Below are positions 43,843 through 52,464 of a DNA stretch of 64,000 nt, one piece after another. The stretch spans positions 124,001-188,000 of the forward strand of contig CAMDKM010000001.1 of assembly GCA_945900965.1 (NCBI GenBank), written 5' to 3'. The notes beneath the pieces are model-generated. The model was not told where the DNA came from. It saw only the letters and a list, made by a program, of their open reading frames with translations, and searched no databases. The stretch is from Bordetella parapertussis (lineage in GTDB: Bacteria > Pseudomonadota > Gammaproteobacteria > Burkholderiales > JACQAP01). The number at the start of each line of letters is the position of its first letter. Position 1 is the stretch's first letter. A program made the translations under genes and the position numbers.

Positions 43843-44979
43843 TCATTGGAAGTTCTCCAGCACCAGCGACACATGCGAAGACAGGACTCCGCCGTCGCCG
43901 TGCAGTAGCGCATAACGCGGATTTTTCACCTGACGACTGCCCGCACGCCCGCTGAACTGGTGATGGGTTTCCACCAGATGCGCCATCGCCCCGCCGACAC
44001 CGCAATGCCCGTAGGACAGCAGGCCACCATGGGTGTTGAGCGGCATTTTTCCGTCTCGACCGAAATGTCCGTCCGCCGCCATGCGCCCCGCTGCGCCACG
44101 CGGCGCGAGACCGATTTCCTCCAGCAGAATCGTCAGCGTGATGGTGAAGCTGTCGTAGATGGCCGCATAGTTCATGTCCGATAGCCGCAGGCACGATGCA
44201 CCCAGCGCCTTGGCCACCGATGCCGCCGCGCCGAATTGCGTGAGACTCGGCGCCGCACTGACATGCTGATGAGTGTGGGCTTGCCCGGTTCCGCAGATAC
44301 GCACGGAATAGTCGTTCAGGCGCTCCCGGCTCACCACAAACGCGGCGCCGCCGTCGGATACCGGACAGCAGTCGAGCAATTTGAGCGGCGAGGCAATGGG
44401 TTTGGAGGCCAGAACTTCATCGACCGAAATAGCCTTCTGGAACTGCGCGCCCGGATGCGCGCAGGCGTTTCTTCGCATCAGGACCGCCAGTTCGGCGAAA
44501 TCCTCCTCTGTATTGCCGTATTCATGCATGTAACGCGAGGCGACCAGCCCATAGTAGGCCGGAATGATGGCGCCCAGCGGCACTTCGTATTCCGGATGAC
44601 CGACCTGTGCCAGGGTCTGGATCGCCGCGTCCCGCCCCTGCCCAGTCAGGCGATTTTCTCCCGCCACGACCAGGACGTTGCTGGCGACCTTGGACTCGAC
44701 CAGATGATGGGCCGCCATGGCCATGACAAATCCCGTAGCGCCACCTACCATGATCGAATGCGCGTACCCGGGCTGCAAGCCAAAGTGCTCCGCGAACAAG
44801 GTGGAGAGCATCAAATGCGGCATCGTGGTCGAGTAGCCGCACAGCAGACCGTCTACATCCTTACGTTCGATCTGGGCATCGGCAAGGGCTACAGCCGACG
44901 CTTCGCTCATCAGGTCCAGAGTGTTCTTTTGCGGGTGTTTCCCGTAGGGCGTTAGGCCAACGCCGGTGATCCAACTCAA
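43843..44979 (-). CDS. Thiolase-like (SCP-x / Ltp2 type) protein without nucleophile cysteine
   Basis: The protein of about 378 residues has the thiolase fold (SWITGVGLTPYGKHPQKNTL, LVVAGENRLTGQGRD, HGGLLSYGHCGVGGAMAHLV). Where biosynthetic and degradative thiolases have Cys in C-A-S-G, this protein reads SIMVGGATGF, so the acyl-accepting cysteine is missing. That is typical of lipid-transfer-protein-like members such as Ltp2, which act as retro-aldolases with a DUF35 partner; the DUF35 gene follows directly. The TTG at 44979 has GGAG 6 bases upstream; a TTG at 45012 is also in frame. Confidence 0.82.
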   Translation of the reverse strand: MSWITGVGLTPYGKHPQKNTLDLMSEASAVALADAQIERKDVDGLLCGYSTTMPHLMLSTLFAEHFGLQPGYAHSIMVGGATGFVMAMAAHHLVESKVASNVLVVAGENRLTGQGRDAAIQTLAQVGHPEYEVPLGAIIPAYYGLVASRYMHEYGNTEEDFAELAVLMRRNACAHPGAQFQKAISVDEVLASKPIASPLKLLDCCPVSDGGAAFVVSRERLNDYSVRICGTGQAHTHQHVSAAPSLTQFGAAASVAKALGASCLRLSDMNYAAIYDSFTITLTILLEEIGLAPRGAAGRMAADGHFGRDGKMPLNTHGGLLSYGHCGVGGAMAHLVETHHQFSGRAGSRQVKNPRYALLHGDGGVLSSHVSLVLENFQ

Positions 44980-45078
44980 TTGGATTCTCCGGTGAACAGT
45001 GAACGACAACAAAGGCAGTGACGGGTGACTAGTGACACGTAAACCAACGCCATGTGCCGTTCAGTCGGTATGAGTGCG

Positions 45079-45849
45079 TTACTTCTCATGGGCGAACCAG
45101 GAGTTTTCGATGACTTTGGCTTCCCGTCGCAGCGTTTCCACCAGTTCATTCAAACGCGATGATATGCGTTCGGTAATCGCGGCAATGCTCAAAGCACCCA
45201 CGGAATTGCCGTCCGGAGACAGGATCGGCACGCCAACACCACTCATTTGTTCGACCAGCATGTTCAGAAACAGCGCGTGACCCCGTCCGCGCGAATCGCG
45301 TATTTCCTGCTGCAGCCACGGCAGGGTAATTTTCGGATAGTTGGCCAGCCTTGGCGCCACCAGCGGCAGAATGACTTCGATTTCCGAATCGGGCCGCCAG
45401 GCCAGAAGGGCCATGGGCCCCGCGCCGATGCCGAGCGGGCGCCGGCTGCCGAGTTCGATGTAGTTGGCGCGAATCGGAAAATCGCCCACCACCCGATCGA
45501 CACACACTGATTCCATCGCGCCACTTCGCACCGACAACAATACCGAATCGCCGAATCGCGCCGCCAGTCGCAGCAAGGAAGGCCGGGCCCGGATTCGCAG
45601 ATCGTCGCGATCCTGCAGCGCAGCGGCGAGAATCAGCACTTCGCTACCCAGCGAGTAAGTTTTCGATCTGGCGTCGCGGCGGACAAAACCTTCCCGTGAC
45701 AACACCTCCAGAATTCGCAGTGTCGTGACTTTGTTCAACCCCGCCTCGATCGCCACCTCGGAAAGGCGGCTGACGTTGGGCTCGGTTAACGAGCGCAAGA
45801 TCCGGCAGGCTTTCTGGACCGAATTAATCTCAGAGGCACGCGCGGGCAT
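45079..45849 (-). CDS. IclR family transcriptional regulator
   Basis: The protein of about 256 residues has an IclR winged-helix domain (SEINSVQKACRILRSLTEPN, SRLSEVAIEAGLNKVTTLRI, LEVLSREGFVRRDARSKTYS). The effector-binding domain contains GDSVLLSVRSGAMESVCVDR, RRPLGIGAGPMALLAWRPD and EQMSGVGVPILSPDGNSVGA. IclR proteins control catabolic operons in response to small acids. AGGAGG lies 9 bases upstream of the ATG at 45849. It lies inside the minus-strand cluster between the thiolase-like and cyclase genes, whose control it probably exerts. The gap 44980-45078 holds a few GGTGAAC-like and GGTGACT units. Confidence 0.92.
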   Translation of the reverse strand: MPARASEINSVQKACRILRSLTEPNVSRLSEVAIEAGLNKVTTLRILEVLSREGFVRRDARSKTYSLGSEVLILAAALQDRDDLRIRARPSLLRLAARFGDSVLLSVRSGAMESVCVDRVVGDFPIRANYIELGSRRPLGIGAGPMALLAWRPDSEIEVILPLVAPRLANYPKITLPWLQQEIRDSRGRGHALFLNMLVEQMSGVGVPILSPDGNSVGALSIAAITERISSRLNELVETLRREAKVIENSWFAHEK

Positions 45850-45880
45850 GAGGATTGGCCTCCTGGCGAAAGTCCGTGCG

Positions 45881-46936
45881 TCAGACTGTGGCCACCGGCG
45901 TGGTAGGAGAACCCACCGCACCGGGCAAGCGCAGCGGCGGCGCGGTCAACAGGAATCGCGATCGCTTGTGTTCGCGCAGCCAGTTGGCCAGCGGCGCGAG
46001 ATACCAGATTTCGCCCAGGTTCACCCCCAGCTTGAACAGACAATGCTCATGCAGCGGAAGCGCCGCGCATCGGCCGTCATGGCTGGTGGCCGGATGGGCT
46101 TCAACAGCGTAATTGTCCGCGATCAGCGATGCCAGACCGGAATCCGTGATCCATTGCAGAAGCTTGTTATCGCGCCCATCCAGGGTCGCGCAGGAATGCT
46201 CCAGGCTGTGCTGGTCTGGGTGCTTGTTCATTTCCAGAATCATCTGCGAAAAGCCGGTATGCAGGCACACCATATCGCCTTTTTCCACCACCACTTTGTC
46301 CTGCTCCATGATGCGCATGAGCTGCTCATAGCCGACCGCGACGCTGGCGCGGCCGATGTGTGCGTGCAGATCGATCATCACGCCACGCCCCTGCACACAA
46401 TTCACCGCCATGTTTTCGACGCCCAGGGCATGTACCGCGGTTGTCGTTTTGGCCGGCACGGTACCAATCGCCCCGGCATCGTTTGGATCCGTCGGGCCGG
46501 AAATTTCCTTGCCCGCCCGGTAGCCGTTGTAGAACACCGGCTCGGGCTTGCCATCGCCATCGGCATCGAACAGTTGGCCGACGTGGGCCAGACTGTCCCA
46601 TTGCGTCGAGTACTGCAAGTGCAGAATCACCGCATCGTCGTTGATCACGTCGGTGGCATCCGGGTTGTCCCGCTGCACGACATAAATCATGTTCGGGCGG
46701 CCATTTCGCAGCGTCGGTCGCAGGATGGGCGGATGACGCCGGGGGTTCAGCACGTTGCCGCCCGGATAATCGAGCGGCAGGCTCAGGCAAAAAACCTTGC
46801 CTTCCTTCACCTCGGCAATGCCTTGTCTTACTTTCTCGGGCGTGAGCAGATTGAGGCGGCCCAGTTGATCGTCGGGGCCGAAATCGCCCCAGGTCGATCC
46901 AGTGGGACGATTTTTCCAACGCGGTGATGCAGGCAT
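45881..46936 (-). CDS. Cyclase family protein (kynurenine formamidase-like fold)
   Basis: The 351-residue protein matches the cyclase/KynB-like hydrolase family. It has TGSTWGDFGPDDQLGRLNLL at the N-terminus and LHLQYSTQWDSLAHVGQLFD with the His/Asp metal ligands. MIDLHAHIGRASVAVGYEQL and LHTGFSQMILEMNKHPDQHS follow, and the C-terminus has HEHCLFKLGVNLGEIWYLAP. These enzymes hydrolyse amide or ester bonds with a metal; the long form is common in Burkholderiales next to ABC or Bug uptake genes. GGGAGG lies 7 bases upstream of the start. Substrate unknown. Confidence 0.9.
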   Translation of the reverse strand: MPASPRWKNRPTGSTWGDFGPDDQLGRLNLLTPEKVRQGIAEVKEGKVFCLSLPLDYPGGNVLNPRRHPPILRPTLRNGRPNMIYVVQRDNPDATDVINDDAVILHLQYSTQWDSLAHVGQLFDADGDGKPEPVFYNGYRAGKEISGPTDPNDAGAIGTVPAKTTTAVHALGVENMAVNCVQGRGVMIDLHAHIGRASVAVGYEQLMRIMEQDKVVVEKGDMVCLHTGFSQMILEMNKHPDQHSLEHSCATLDGRDNKLLQWITDSGLASLIADNYAVEAHPATSHDGRCAALPLHEHCLFKLGVNLGEIWYLAPLANWLREHKRSRFLLTAPPLRLPGAVGSPTTPVATV

Positions 46937-46962
46937 GTCACTTCCTCCCTTTTTGTTCGATT

Positions 46963-47700
46963 CTACAGGCTCAACGACGCGTTCGCGCCGAGATAAGTCC
47001 GGTGCAGCACATCCGTAGCTTGTATGGCCTTGGGCGTACCATCGGCAGCGATAACGCCGGTTTCCACCAGGTAGCAGTAATCGGCACGGCGCAGCGCTTT
47101 TTCCACCAGTTGTTCGACCAGCAAAATCGCCATGCCGGCTCGGCAAAGATCCGCGGCCACCGCAAGAATCCGGTCGATAACCAAGGGCGCCAGTCCGGCG
47201 GAGGGCTCGTCGAGGATCAGCAGACGCGGCTCCCCGATCACGCCCTGCGCAACCGCAAGAATTTGTTGTTGGCCGCCCGACAGGCGCGCGGCCAGCTCGT
47301 GGCGCTTATCGGCAATCTCGGGAAACAACTCATAGATACGCTTGAGCTTGGAACGATCGCCATGAGGATTGCGGGCGTAGGTGCCGATCAGCAGATTGTC
47401 CTCGACACTTAGCGTGGTGAAGACGCGATGCCCCTCCAGAACTTGGACCACGCCGGCACGAACGATCTCGCGCGGCGTCGCGTTACTCAGGTCGTGACCG
47501 TCAAACTCGACGCGACCGGCTCTTTTCGGAATCAGGCCCGAGATTGCGTGCAGTGTGGTGCTCTTGCCCGCGCCGTTGCGCCCCAGTATCACGATGAATT
47601 CGCCGCTGCGCACCTCCAGGGAAATTCCGTGCACGACCTCAGCCTTGCCGTACGCAATGCGCAAATTCTCCACTTTCAGCAATGAAGCGCCGGCTCTCAC
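46963..47700 (-). CDS. livF: Branched-chain amino acid type ABC transporter ATP-binding protein LivF
   Basis: The protein of about 245 residues has Walker A GRNGAGKSTT, the LivF-like signature LSGGQQQILAVAQGV and Walker B PRLLILDEPSAGLAP. It energises uptake through LivH/LivM. The GTG start at 47700 follows the livG stop by one base; the frame extends to 47739, but that part overlaps livG and adds no domain. In this cluster the substrate is probably an acid or amide handled by the cyclase and CoA enzymes, not necessarily an amino acid. Confidence 0.93.
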   Translation of the reverse strand: MRAGASLLKVENLRIAYGKAEVVHGISLEVRSGEFIVILGRNGAGKSTTLHAISGLIPKRAGRVEFDGHDLSNATPREIVRAGVVQVLEGHRVFTTLSVEDNLLIGTYARNPHGDRSKLKRIYELFPEIADKRHELAARLSGGQQQILAVAQGVIGEPRLLILDEPSAGLAPLVIDRILAVAADLCRAGMAILLVEQLVEKALRRADYCYLVETGVIAADGTPKAIQATDVLHRTYLGANASLSL

Positions 47701-47701
47701 C

Positions 47702-48454
47702 TCAGGCTCCCAGATAAACCCGAATGACTTGCGGGTCACGCCTGACTTCTTCGGGCGAGCCGTGCTTGATCACGGCGCCGATGTCCAGAGTGGTCACCCG
47801 ATCGGATACGCCAAATACAAAATCGGTATGGTGCTCGACCAGCAGCACGCCAACCCCGGCATCGCGCATCACCCGGATCACCGCGCCAAGATGTTCGATT
47901 TCGGATTCGGTCAAGCCGCCCGCCGGTTCGTCGAGCAGCATGTAGCGCGGGCGCTGCGCCAGGCCGCGGGCGATCTCCAGGAAGCGCTGCTCCGCATGTT
48001 CCAGCAGGTTGGCGCGCCGGCCTATCGCATGCGACAGGCCCACGCCATGCAGGAGCTCTTCGGCACGAGCACGCAGCTCCCGCTCATCCATTCTGACCTG
48101 CGGTAGCATAAATGCACTGCCCAGAAATCCGGCCCGGGCATCGCGCCAACCACCCAACATCGCGTTATCGAGCACGGAAAGTGTGGGCAGCAACCGTGGC
48201 TTCTGAAAAGTGCGCGCCACACCAAGATTGGCCCGCTCCTGTACGCTGGTATTGGAAATGTCCGTGTCGTCGAGGCAGATGCGGCCGCCATCGGGCTGGT
48301 AATACCCGGACAAGAGATTAAGCAAGGTCGTTTTGCCGCTGCCATTGGGACCAATCAGACCGTGCACTTCGCCAGGCCTGAGTTCCAGGGACACTTTGGA
48401 CAAAGCCGTCAACCCGCCGAATCGCTTGGTGATTTCGCCCGCGGCCAATGTCAT
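47702..48454 (-). CDS. livG: Branched-chain amino acid type ABC transporter ATP-binding protein LivG
   Basis: The 250-residue ATPase has Walker A IGPNGSGKTTLLNLLSG. The degenerate signature LLEHAEQRFLEIARGLAQRP stands where LSxGQ is expected, and Walker B is YMLLDEPAGGL. The C-terminal VEHHTDFVFGVSDRVTTLDI is typical of LivG. The usual LSYGQ signature reads LLEHAEQ, a noticeable deviation, though such variants occur in Burkholderiales. The ATG overlaps the livM stop (ATGA). It pairs with LivF. Confidence 0.93.
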   Translation of the reverse strand: MTLAAGEITKRFGGLTALSKVSLELRPGEVHGLIGPNGSGKTTLLNLLSGYYQPDGGRICLDDTDISNTSVQERANLGVARTFQKPRLLPTLSVLDNAMLGGWRDARAGFLGSAFMLPQVRMDERELRARAEELLHGVGLSHAIGRRANLLEHAEQRFLEIARGLAQRPRYMLLDEPAGGLTESEIEHLGAVIRVMRDAGVGVLLVEHHTDFVFGVSDRVTTLDIGAVIKHGSPEEVRRDPQVIRVYLGA

Positions 48455-49461
48455 CGCGATTTTCCGTTCCGGATGGCGAGCGCGAGACGCGCCAGGTCTG
48501 GCTTCACCACATGACTTTCGCCGCGATGGGGTCGGAAGCGTTCGGCCAACATCTCAAACACCCGGCCGATGCCTTCGGGCACCAGCAGCACCACGACGAG
48601 CAGCAGCAGGCCATAGAAAAAATTCCCCAGCTTCGCCAGCGGCGCGACCATTTCTGGCAGCGCAGTGAGCACTATCGTCCCGATGGCTGGACCGAGAATG
48701 CGCCCGCGCCCGCCAATGATGATGCAGACAAAAAAGAACAGGCCCAGGTCGAATACAAAAGTATCCGGCGTGATGTAGCTCTGCAAAATCGCGAACAGCG
48801 CACCCGCCACGCCGGCAGTTGCCCCGCTGAATACAAACACAGTGAGTTTGGCGCGAAAAACCGGCACGCCTACGGCTTGCGCCGTCACCACGCTGTCCCG
48901 CACGGCAATCAGTCCTCGTCCCCAGGTATGCCTTGCAACGTTCCAGGTCAGCCAGGTGACCAGCGCGGCGATACTCAGAATCAACCAATAGGTGCCGCTT
49001 GGCGTATCGAAGGGCGCGGGCAGCCCCGGCACCGCCAACCCCACTCCGCCGCCGGTCAGTGCGCCTTGCGCCAAGGTGATTTCGGTCACAATCAGAGCAA
49101 AGGCCATCGTCGCCATCGCGAAATAAAACCCGGGCAGACGCAGGGAGGGCAGACCCAACAGCAACCCGCAAAACGCGCACAGCGCGCCTGATGCGGCAAT
49201 CGCCAGTCCGGGATGCACGCCATGTGTACCGGCCAGAATAGCAAAACAATAGGCCCCGATGGCAAGCAACCCGACATGCCCGATGGACAACTGGCCGGAA
49301 AAACCCACTACCAGATTCAGTCCGCCGATCAGCACCCAGTAGGCGCAGATCAAGGCCGCGAGATGCAGCTTGTACAGATCGCCCGCCCACCACGGCAACG
49401 TGATGAGCGCCGCCGTCACAAGCAGGATCGCGATCGATCTGTTTGAGGTATTTGTCAGCAT
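48451..49461 (-). CDS. livM: Branched-chain amino acid type ABC permease LivM
   Basis: This 336-residue permease has about nine transmembrane helices. Typical LivM segments are ICAYWVLIGGLNLVVGFSGQ, LSIGHVGLLAIGAYCFAILA, LRLPGFYFAMATMAFALIV and FFFVCIIIGGRGRILGPAIG. It forms the inner-membrane channel with LivH. A C-terminal cytoplasmic tail (EMLAERFRPHRGESHVVKPD) precedes the stop, which overlaps livG. The upstream gap (49462-49762) holds a 9-mer repeat element that separates it from livH. Confidence 0.94.
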   Translation of the reverse strand: MLTNTSNRSIAILLVTAALITLPWWAGDLYKLHLAALICAYWVLIGGLNLVVGFSGQLSIGHVGLLAIGAYCFAILAGTHGVHPGLAIAASGALCAFCGLLLGLPSLRLPGFYFAMATMAFALIVTEITLAQGALTGGGVGLAVPGLPAPFDTPSGTYWLILSIAALVTWLTWNVARHTWGRGLIAVRDSVVTAQAVGVPVFRAKLTVFVFSGATAGVAGALFAILQSYITPDTFVFDLGLFFFVCIIIGGRGRILGPAIGTIVLTALPEMVAPLAKLGNFFYGLLLLVVVLLVPEGIGRVFEMLAERFRPHRGESHVVKPDLARLALAIRNGKSR

Positions 49462-49504
49462 TTCGGGCGCTGCGTGCCGGCAATTGGAGAAAGAAACAAT
49501 AAAA

Positions 49505-49752
49505 CTCTCTCACCGCGGAGGACGCAGAGGACGCGGAGGAGAATCAAAGTCAGAATCTTGAGATAACAGACAAATCGTTGCCGAACGTATTTTGCCGGCT
49601 TCCCTTTGGCTCTTTCGTCGAAATGGGTGTTCTTTCGTTTTTCCTCCGCGTCCTCTGCGGTGAGCGCTTTGATTTTGAACTGATTCAATCCGTGGTCCTG
49701 ACTTTGCCTTTCCTCTGAGTCATGGGCGTCCTCGGCGGTGAGTGTTTTGCTT
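49505..49752. repeat. 9-mer repeat element (GAGGACGC type), copy 3, inside the liv cluster
   Basis: The left arm (49505-49545) reads CTCTCACCGCGGAGGAC plus further 9-mer units. The reverse complement occurs at 49640-49672, and a third, more diverged copy at 49706-49752. The element occupies nearly all of the 301 bases between livH and livM and separates two genes that are normally adjacent. Confidence 0.85.
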
Positions 49753-49762
49753 TTGAAGTACT

Positions 49763-50623
49763 TCATACAGGCCGCACACTCTGGCTGCCGAACAGTCCCG
49801 CGGGCTTCAGCAGCAGCACGATCATCAACAACCCCACGGAAATGGTCTGCTGGTATTCACCGCCAACGAAATACGTCGCCACCGCGCTGAGAATTCCAAA
49901 CGCCGCCCCGCCGACCAGCGCTCCGATATTGCTTCCCAGTCCACCCACTGCCAGCGCGATAAACCCGTTCAGAGTCAACGTCAGACCAAGCGCAAAATAG
50001 GCGAAAGTCAGTTGCCCGGCCGCGAATCCCGCCAGGCCGCCCATGGCACCAGCAATCACATAGGACACCGAACGTATGCGATCCGTGGGAATGCCGCGGG
50101 CGCGTGCCGCGAAGGCGTCTTCCGACATCGCCACGAACAGCTTGCCGTAGAGAGTGCGCCGATAAAATACCTCGAGGCCGATCGCCAGGAGAATCGCGGT
50201 GACGACCGGCAACCAGTATTTCTGGTCGCCGAGTCCCACGGAAAAATCCTGCGGGATGATGCGCGGAAACGGTTTTGGCTCCGTTCCCCACCACAGCCCC
50301 GCCGCCTGCTGGACCATGGTGGCCAGTGCCAAGGTCGAGAGCAGCCAAAGATGCTCGTCGCTGCGCGCAAGCACTCGGCGGATCGCAATCAGGTCAGTCA
50401 GCAAACCAAACACCGCGCCCACCAGCATCGCGCCCGGCAGGGCAAGGGCGATCGGCCAACCCAGCGTGGACATGAACCATGCGCCAAAAATACCCCCCAA
50501 CATCGCCAGGTGGCCGGTTGTGACCGACAGTACCTTGGACGTGGAGAACATGACGTTGTAGGTCAGCGCGGCGGCGGCATACAACGCGCCGGTGGCAAGA
50601 CCGGTTATGAGGGCTACAAACAT
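49763..50623 (-). CDS. livH: Branched-chain amino acid type ABC permease LivH
   Basis: The 286-residue permease has eight or so transmembrane helices. LivH features include the N-terminal LITGLATGALYAAAALTYNV, the loop RTLYGKLFVAMSEDAFAARA with RGIPTDRIRSVSYVIAGAM, and GFIALAVGGLGSNIGALVGG near the end. It pairs with LivM in the transport channel. Its upstream neighbour on the same strand is a four-helix-bundle gene bracketed by an inverted repeat, which appears to have been inserted between livH and the binding-protein gene. Confidence 0.93.
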   Translation of the reverse strand: MFVALITGLATGALYAAAALTYNVMFSTSKVLSVTTGHLAMLGGIFGAWFMSTLGWPIALALPGAMLVGAVFGLLTDLIAIRRVLARSDEHLWLLSTLALATMVQQAAGLWWGTEPKPFPRIIPQDFSVGLGDQKYWLPVVTAILLAIGLEVFYRRTLYGKLFVAMSEDAFAARARGIPTDRIRSVSYVIAGAMGGLAGFAAGQLTFAYFALGLTLTLNGFIALAVGGLGSNIGALVGGAAFGILSAVATYFVGGEYQQTISVGLLMIVLLLKPAGLFGSQSVRPV

Positions 50624-50640
50624 TGTCAGGGGCGTGGGAC

Positions 50641-50660
50641 GAGGGGCGAGGGGCGAGGGG
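50641..50660. repeat. Left arm of a perfect 20-bp inverted repeat around the four-helix-bundle gene
   Basis: The arm is built from GAGGGGC heptamers (three units, the last incomplete) and is perfectly complementary to 51083-51102. Confidence 0.9.
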
Positions 50661-50694
50661 GAAAACCCGGGGCATTGGAAAGTTGCCGCATTTT

Positions 50695-51072
50695 CTAGTG
50701 ATCCTGGGCGTTCAATTTGTCGTTCAGACTATGTTGCAAGCCACGTAGCATCCTGCCCAACTCATCGCATATCGCCATGGCAGGTGCAATATCATCGGCG
50801 GTAAGCAATTTCAATCGTTCGCAGAGAAGCAACTGCGTCTCCAATTCAGCGAGGGAGCCACGAACGATCAACAAAGAGCGCAAATATTCTCGTGTCGACT
50901 CCCGCGCGTGACCTTCTGCAATGTTTGAAGGCAATGAAACTGCCGCACGCTGAACTTGTGAAGCAAGGCCGTATTTTTCGACCGAAGGAAGTTTCATGGT
51001 CAACTGGTAGATGATTTCCACCAGTTCCATTGCCCTCTTCCAAACCGTCAAATCCCGGTAACTCGATACCAC
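50695..51072 (-). CDS. Four-helix-bundle protein (23S rRNA intervening-sequence type)
   Basis: The 125-residue protein belongs to the four-helix-bundle family first described from 23S rRNA intervening sequences: YRDLTVWKRAMELVEIIYQL, KLPSVEKYGLASQVQRAAVS, LPSNIAEGHARESTREYLRS and a final helix with LLLCERLKLLTADD. Relatives include the Avd protein of diversity-generating retroelements, which binds RNA; stand-alone copies have no known function. Here no reverse transcriptase or rRNA is nearby. The gene lies between two perfect 20-bp inverted repeats (50641-50660 and 51083-51102) within a transporter operon. Confidence 0.92.
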   Translation of the reverse strand: MVSSYRDLTVWKRAMELVEIIYQLTMKLPSVEKYGLASQVQRAAVSLPSNIAEGHARESTREYLRSLLIVRGSLAELETQLLLCERLKLLTADDIAPAMAICDELGRMLRGLQHSLNDKLNAQDH

Positions 51073-51082
51073 GCTTGCTTCG

Positions 51083-51102
51083 CCCCTCGCCCCTCGCCCC
51101 TC
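51083..51102. repeat. Right arm of the 20-bp inverted repeat
   Basis: The arm consists of GCCCCTC heptamers and reaches into the stop codon of the binding-protein gene (51101-51103). Confidence 0.9.
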
Positions 51103-52288
51103 ATCTCACCGGCGCCGCCGTGTAGCTCCCGTCCTTGAAACTGCCCGCCACGTTGACAACGATATCGTGATCGGGAAAGCCGTTACGGTCTTCCTTGCTC
51201 CATGAATACGTTGCATATGCCCCGGCAAAAGCCTTGGTACTCTCCAGCACTTTGCCGATGGCGGCGGCATCGGTGGAGCCGGCGGTTTTGATCGCATGTT
51301 CGACAATTTTCACCGTGTCGTAGCCAAGCGCCACCCACCAGAACATGAAATCGATTTCCCCACCCTTGCCGAGCTTGGGTCGTATTTTTTCCATCAGGGC
51401 CTGCGTGCGCGGCGGCAGTTTGCCTTTGGCGTCGTAAGTGGTGCTCAAGTACCCGGCGGCGAAGGCATTGCGCAAATATTCCGGTTTATTCAGCAGTGGA
51501 CGCACTGGAGGAGCCATCATCGCTGGATGGCCGACGATGGGCACGTCCCAGCCCATGTCGCCACGGGTGTTGAACAGACGCGCAAGCAACCCGGTCGCGG
51601 CAGACCAAGGCATGATGACCTCCGCGCCTGCCGCCTTGGCCTTATTGAGTTCGTCGGTAAGGTCGGTCTTGTTCGGATCGACCAGCACCGAATAGACGGG
51701 CTTCACGCCCGCCTTGTCCAACAATCCCTCCGCGAGCTTGGTCGACGCCGTGCCATAGCCCGAAGTGTCGCCGATCACGGCGATTTTCTTTTTCTTCAGC
51801 ACGTTGAGCGCATGGTTATTTGCCGCCTCGATCCATTGCGTGTTGGTGTTGATGGCACGGAAGGCCAGTGGGAATTTCTGGGCGTCCACCAGCTCGTCAA
51901 TGGCACCGATAACGATATTGGGAATGCCGGCCTTGGCGACAACAGGCACAGTGGCAAGCGACTCGCCGGAATTCACCGGGCCGATGATGAAATCCACTTT
52001 ATCCACGAAGGCGAGCTGTTTGGCCAGATTCACCGCCTTGGTAGGCTCGCCACTGGTGTCGCGCGTGACCAATTCGAGTTTTCGGCCATTAATGCCGCCG
52101 GCCGCGTTGATTTCGTCGACGGCGAATTGCACGCCCTGGTTTTCCGCGATGGCCGCGGATGATAACGGCCCGGTCAGGGACGAGAGCCAGCCGATGCGCA
52201 TCGGCGATTGCGCTGCGACAGGCAAAGCAGCAAACAATAGGGGCAACACCAGCAACCGCGCGAGGCGCGCGGCGGTCAGTTTCAGCAT
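51101..52288 (-). CDS. Branched-chain amino acid type ABC transporter substrate-binding protein
   Basis: The protein of about 395 residues has a signal peptide (LARLLVLPLLFAALPVAAQS) and a Peripla_BP_6 fold. The N-terminal MRIGWLSSLTGPLSSAAIAE is followed by GVQFAVDEINAAGGINGRKL, the hallmark of LivJ/LivK-type receptors, and later PMRIGW-like strand order and AGYLSTTYDAKGKLPPRT. It captures the substrate in the periplasm for LivHMGF. GGAGGAG lies 6 bases upstream of the ATG at 52288. Its 3' end touches the right arm of the inverted repeat around the four-helix-bundle gene. Confidence 0.92.
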   Translation of the reverse strand: MLKLTAARLARLLVLPLLFAALPVAAQSPMRIGWLSSLTGPLSSAAIAENQGVQFAVDEINAAGGINGRKLELVTRDTSGEPTKAVNLAKQLAFVDKVDFIIGPVNSGESLATVPVVAKAGIPNIVIGAIDELVDAQKFPLAFRAINTNTQWIEAANNHALNVLKKKKIAVIGDTSGYGTASTKLAEGLLDKAGVKPVYSVLVDPNKTDLTDELNKAKAAGAEVIMPWSAATGLLARLFNTRGDMGWDVPIVGHPAMMAPPVRPLLNKPEYLRNAFAAGYLSTTYDAKGKLPPRTQALMEKIRPKLGKGGEIDFMFWWVALGYDTVKIVEHAIKTAGSTDAAAIGKVLESTKAFAGAYATYSWSKEDRNGFPDHDIVVNVAGSFKDGSYTAAPVR

Positions 52289-52464
52289 GAATATCTCCTC
52301 CAGAAGCAATTCCGCACCAGGCGGTTTTTTGCAGAATAGTCGTTGCAGGCACGCGCTCTTGTCAAGAAATCGTTCTGAGGCAGCGGTATTTGGGCGGGAA
52401 CAATTGACGTATTCGCATCAGCATCTCATTATTGCGGTTGGTATCGAAGGGCAATCTGAAAAAC

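Noticed and set aside
45725-46927. 400-codon plus-strand open frame opposite the cyclase gene
   Set aside because: It runs antisense to a clear cyclase-family gene and an IclR gene, and shows no domain or ribosome binding site.
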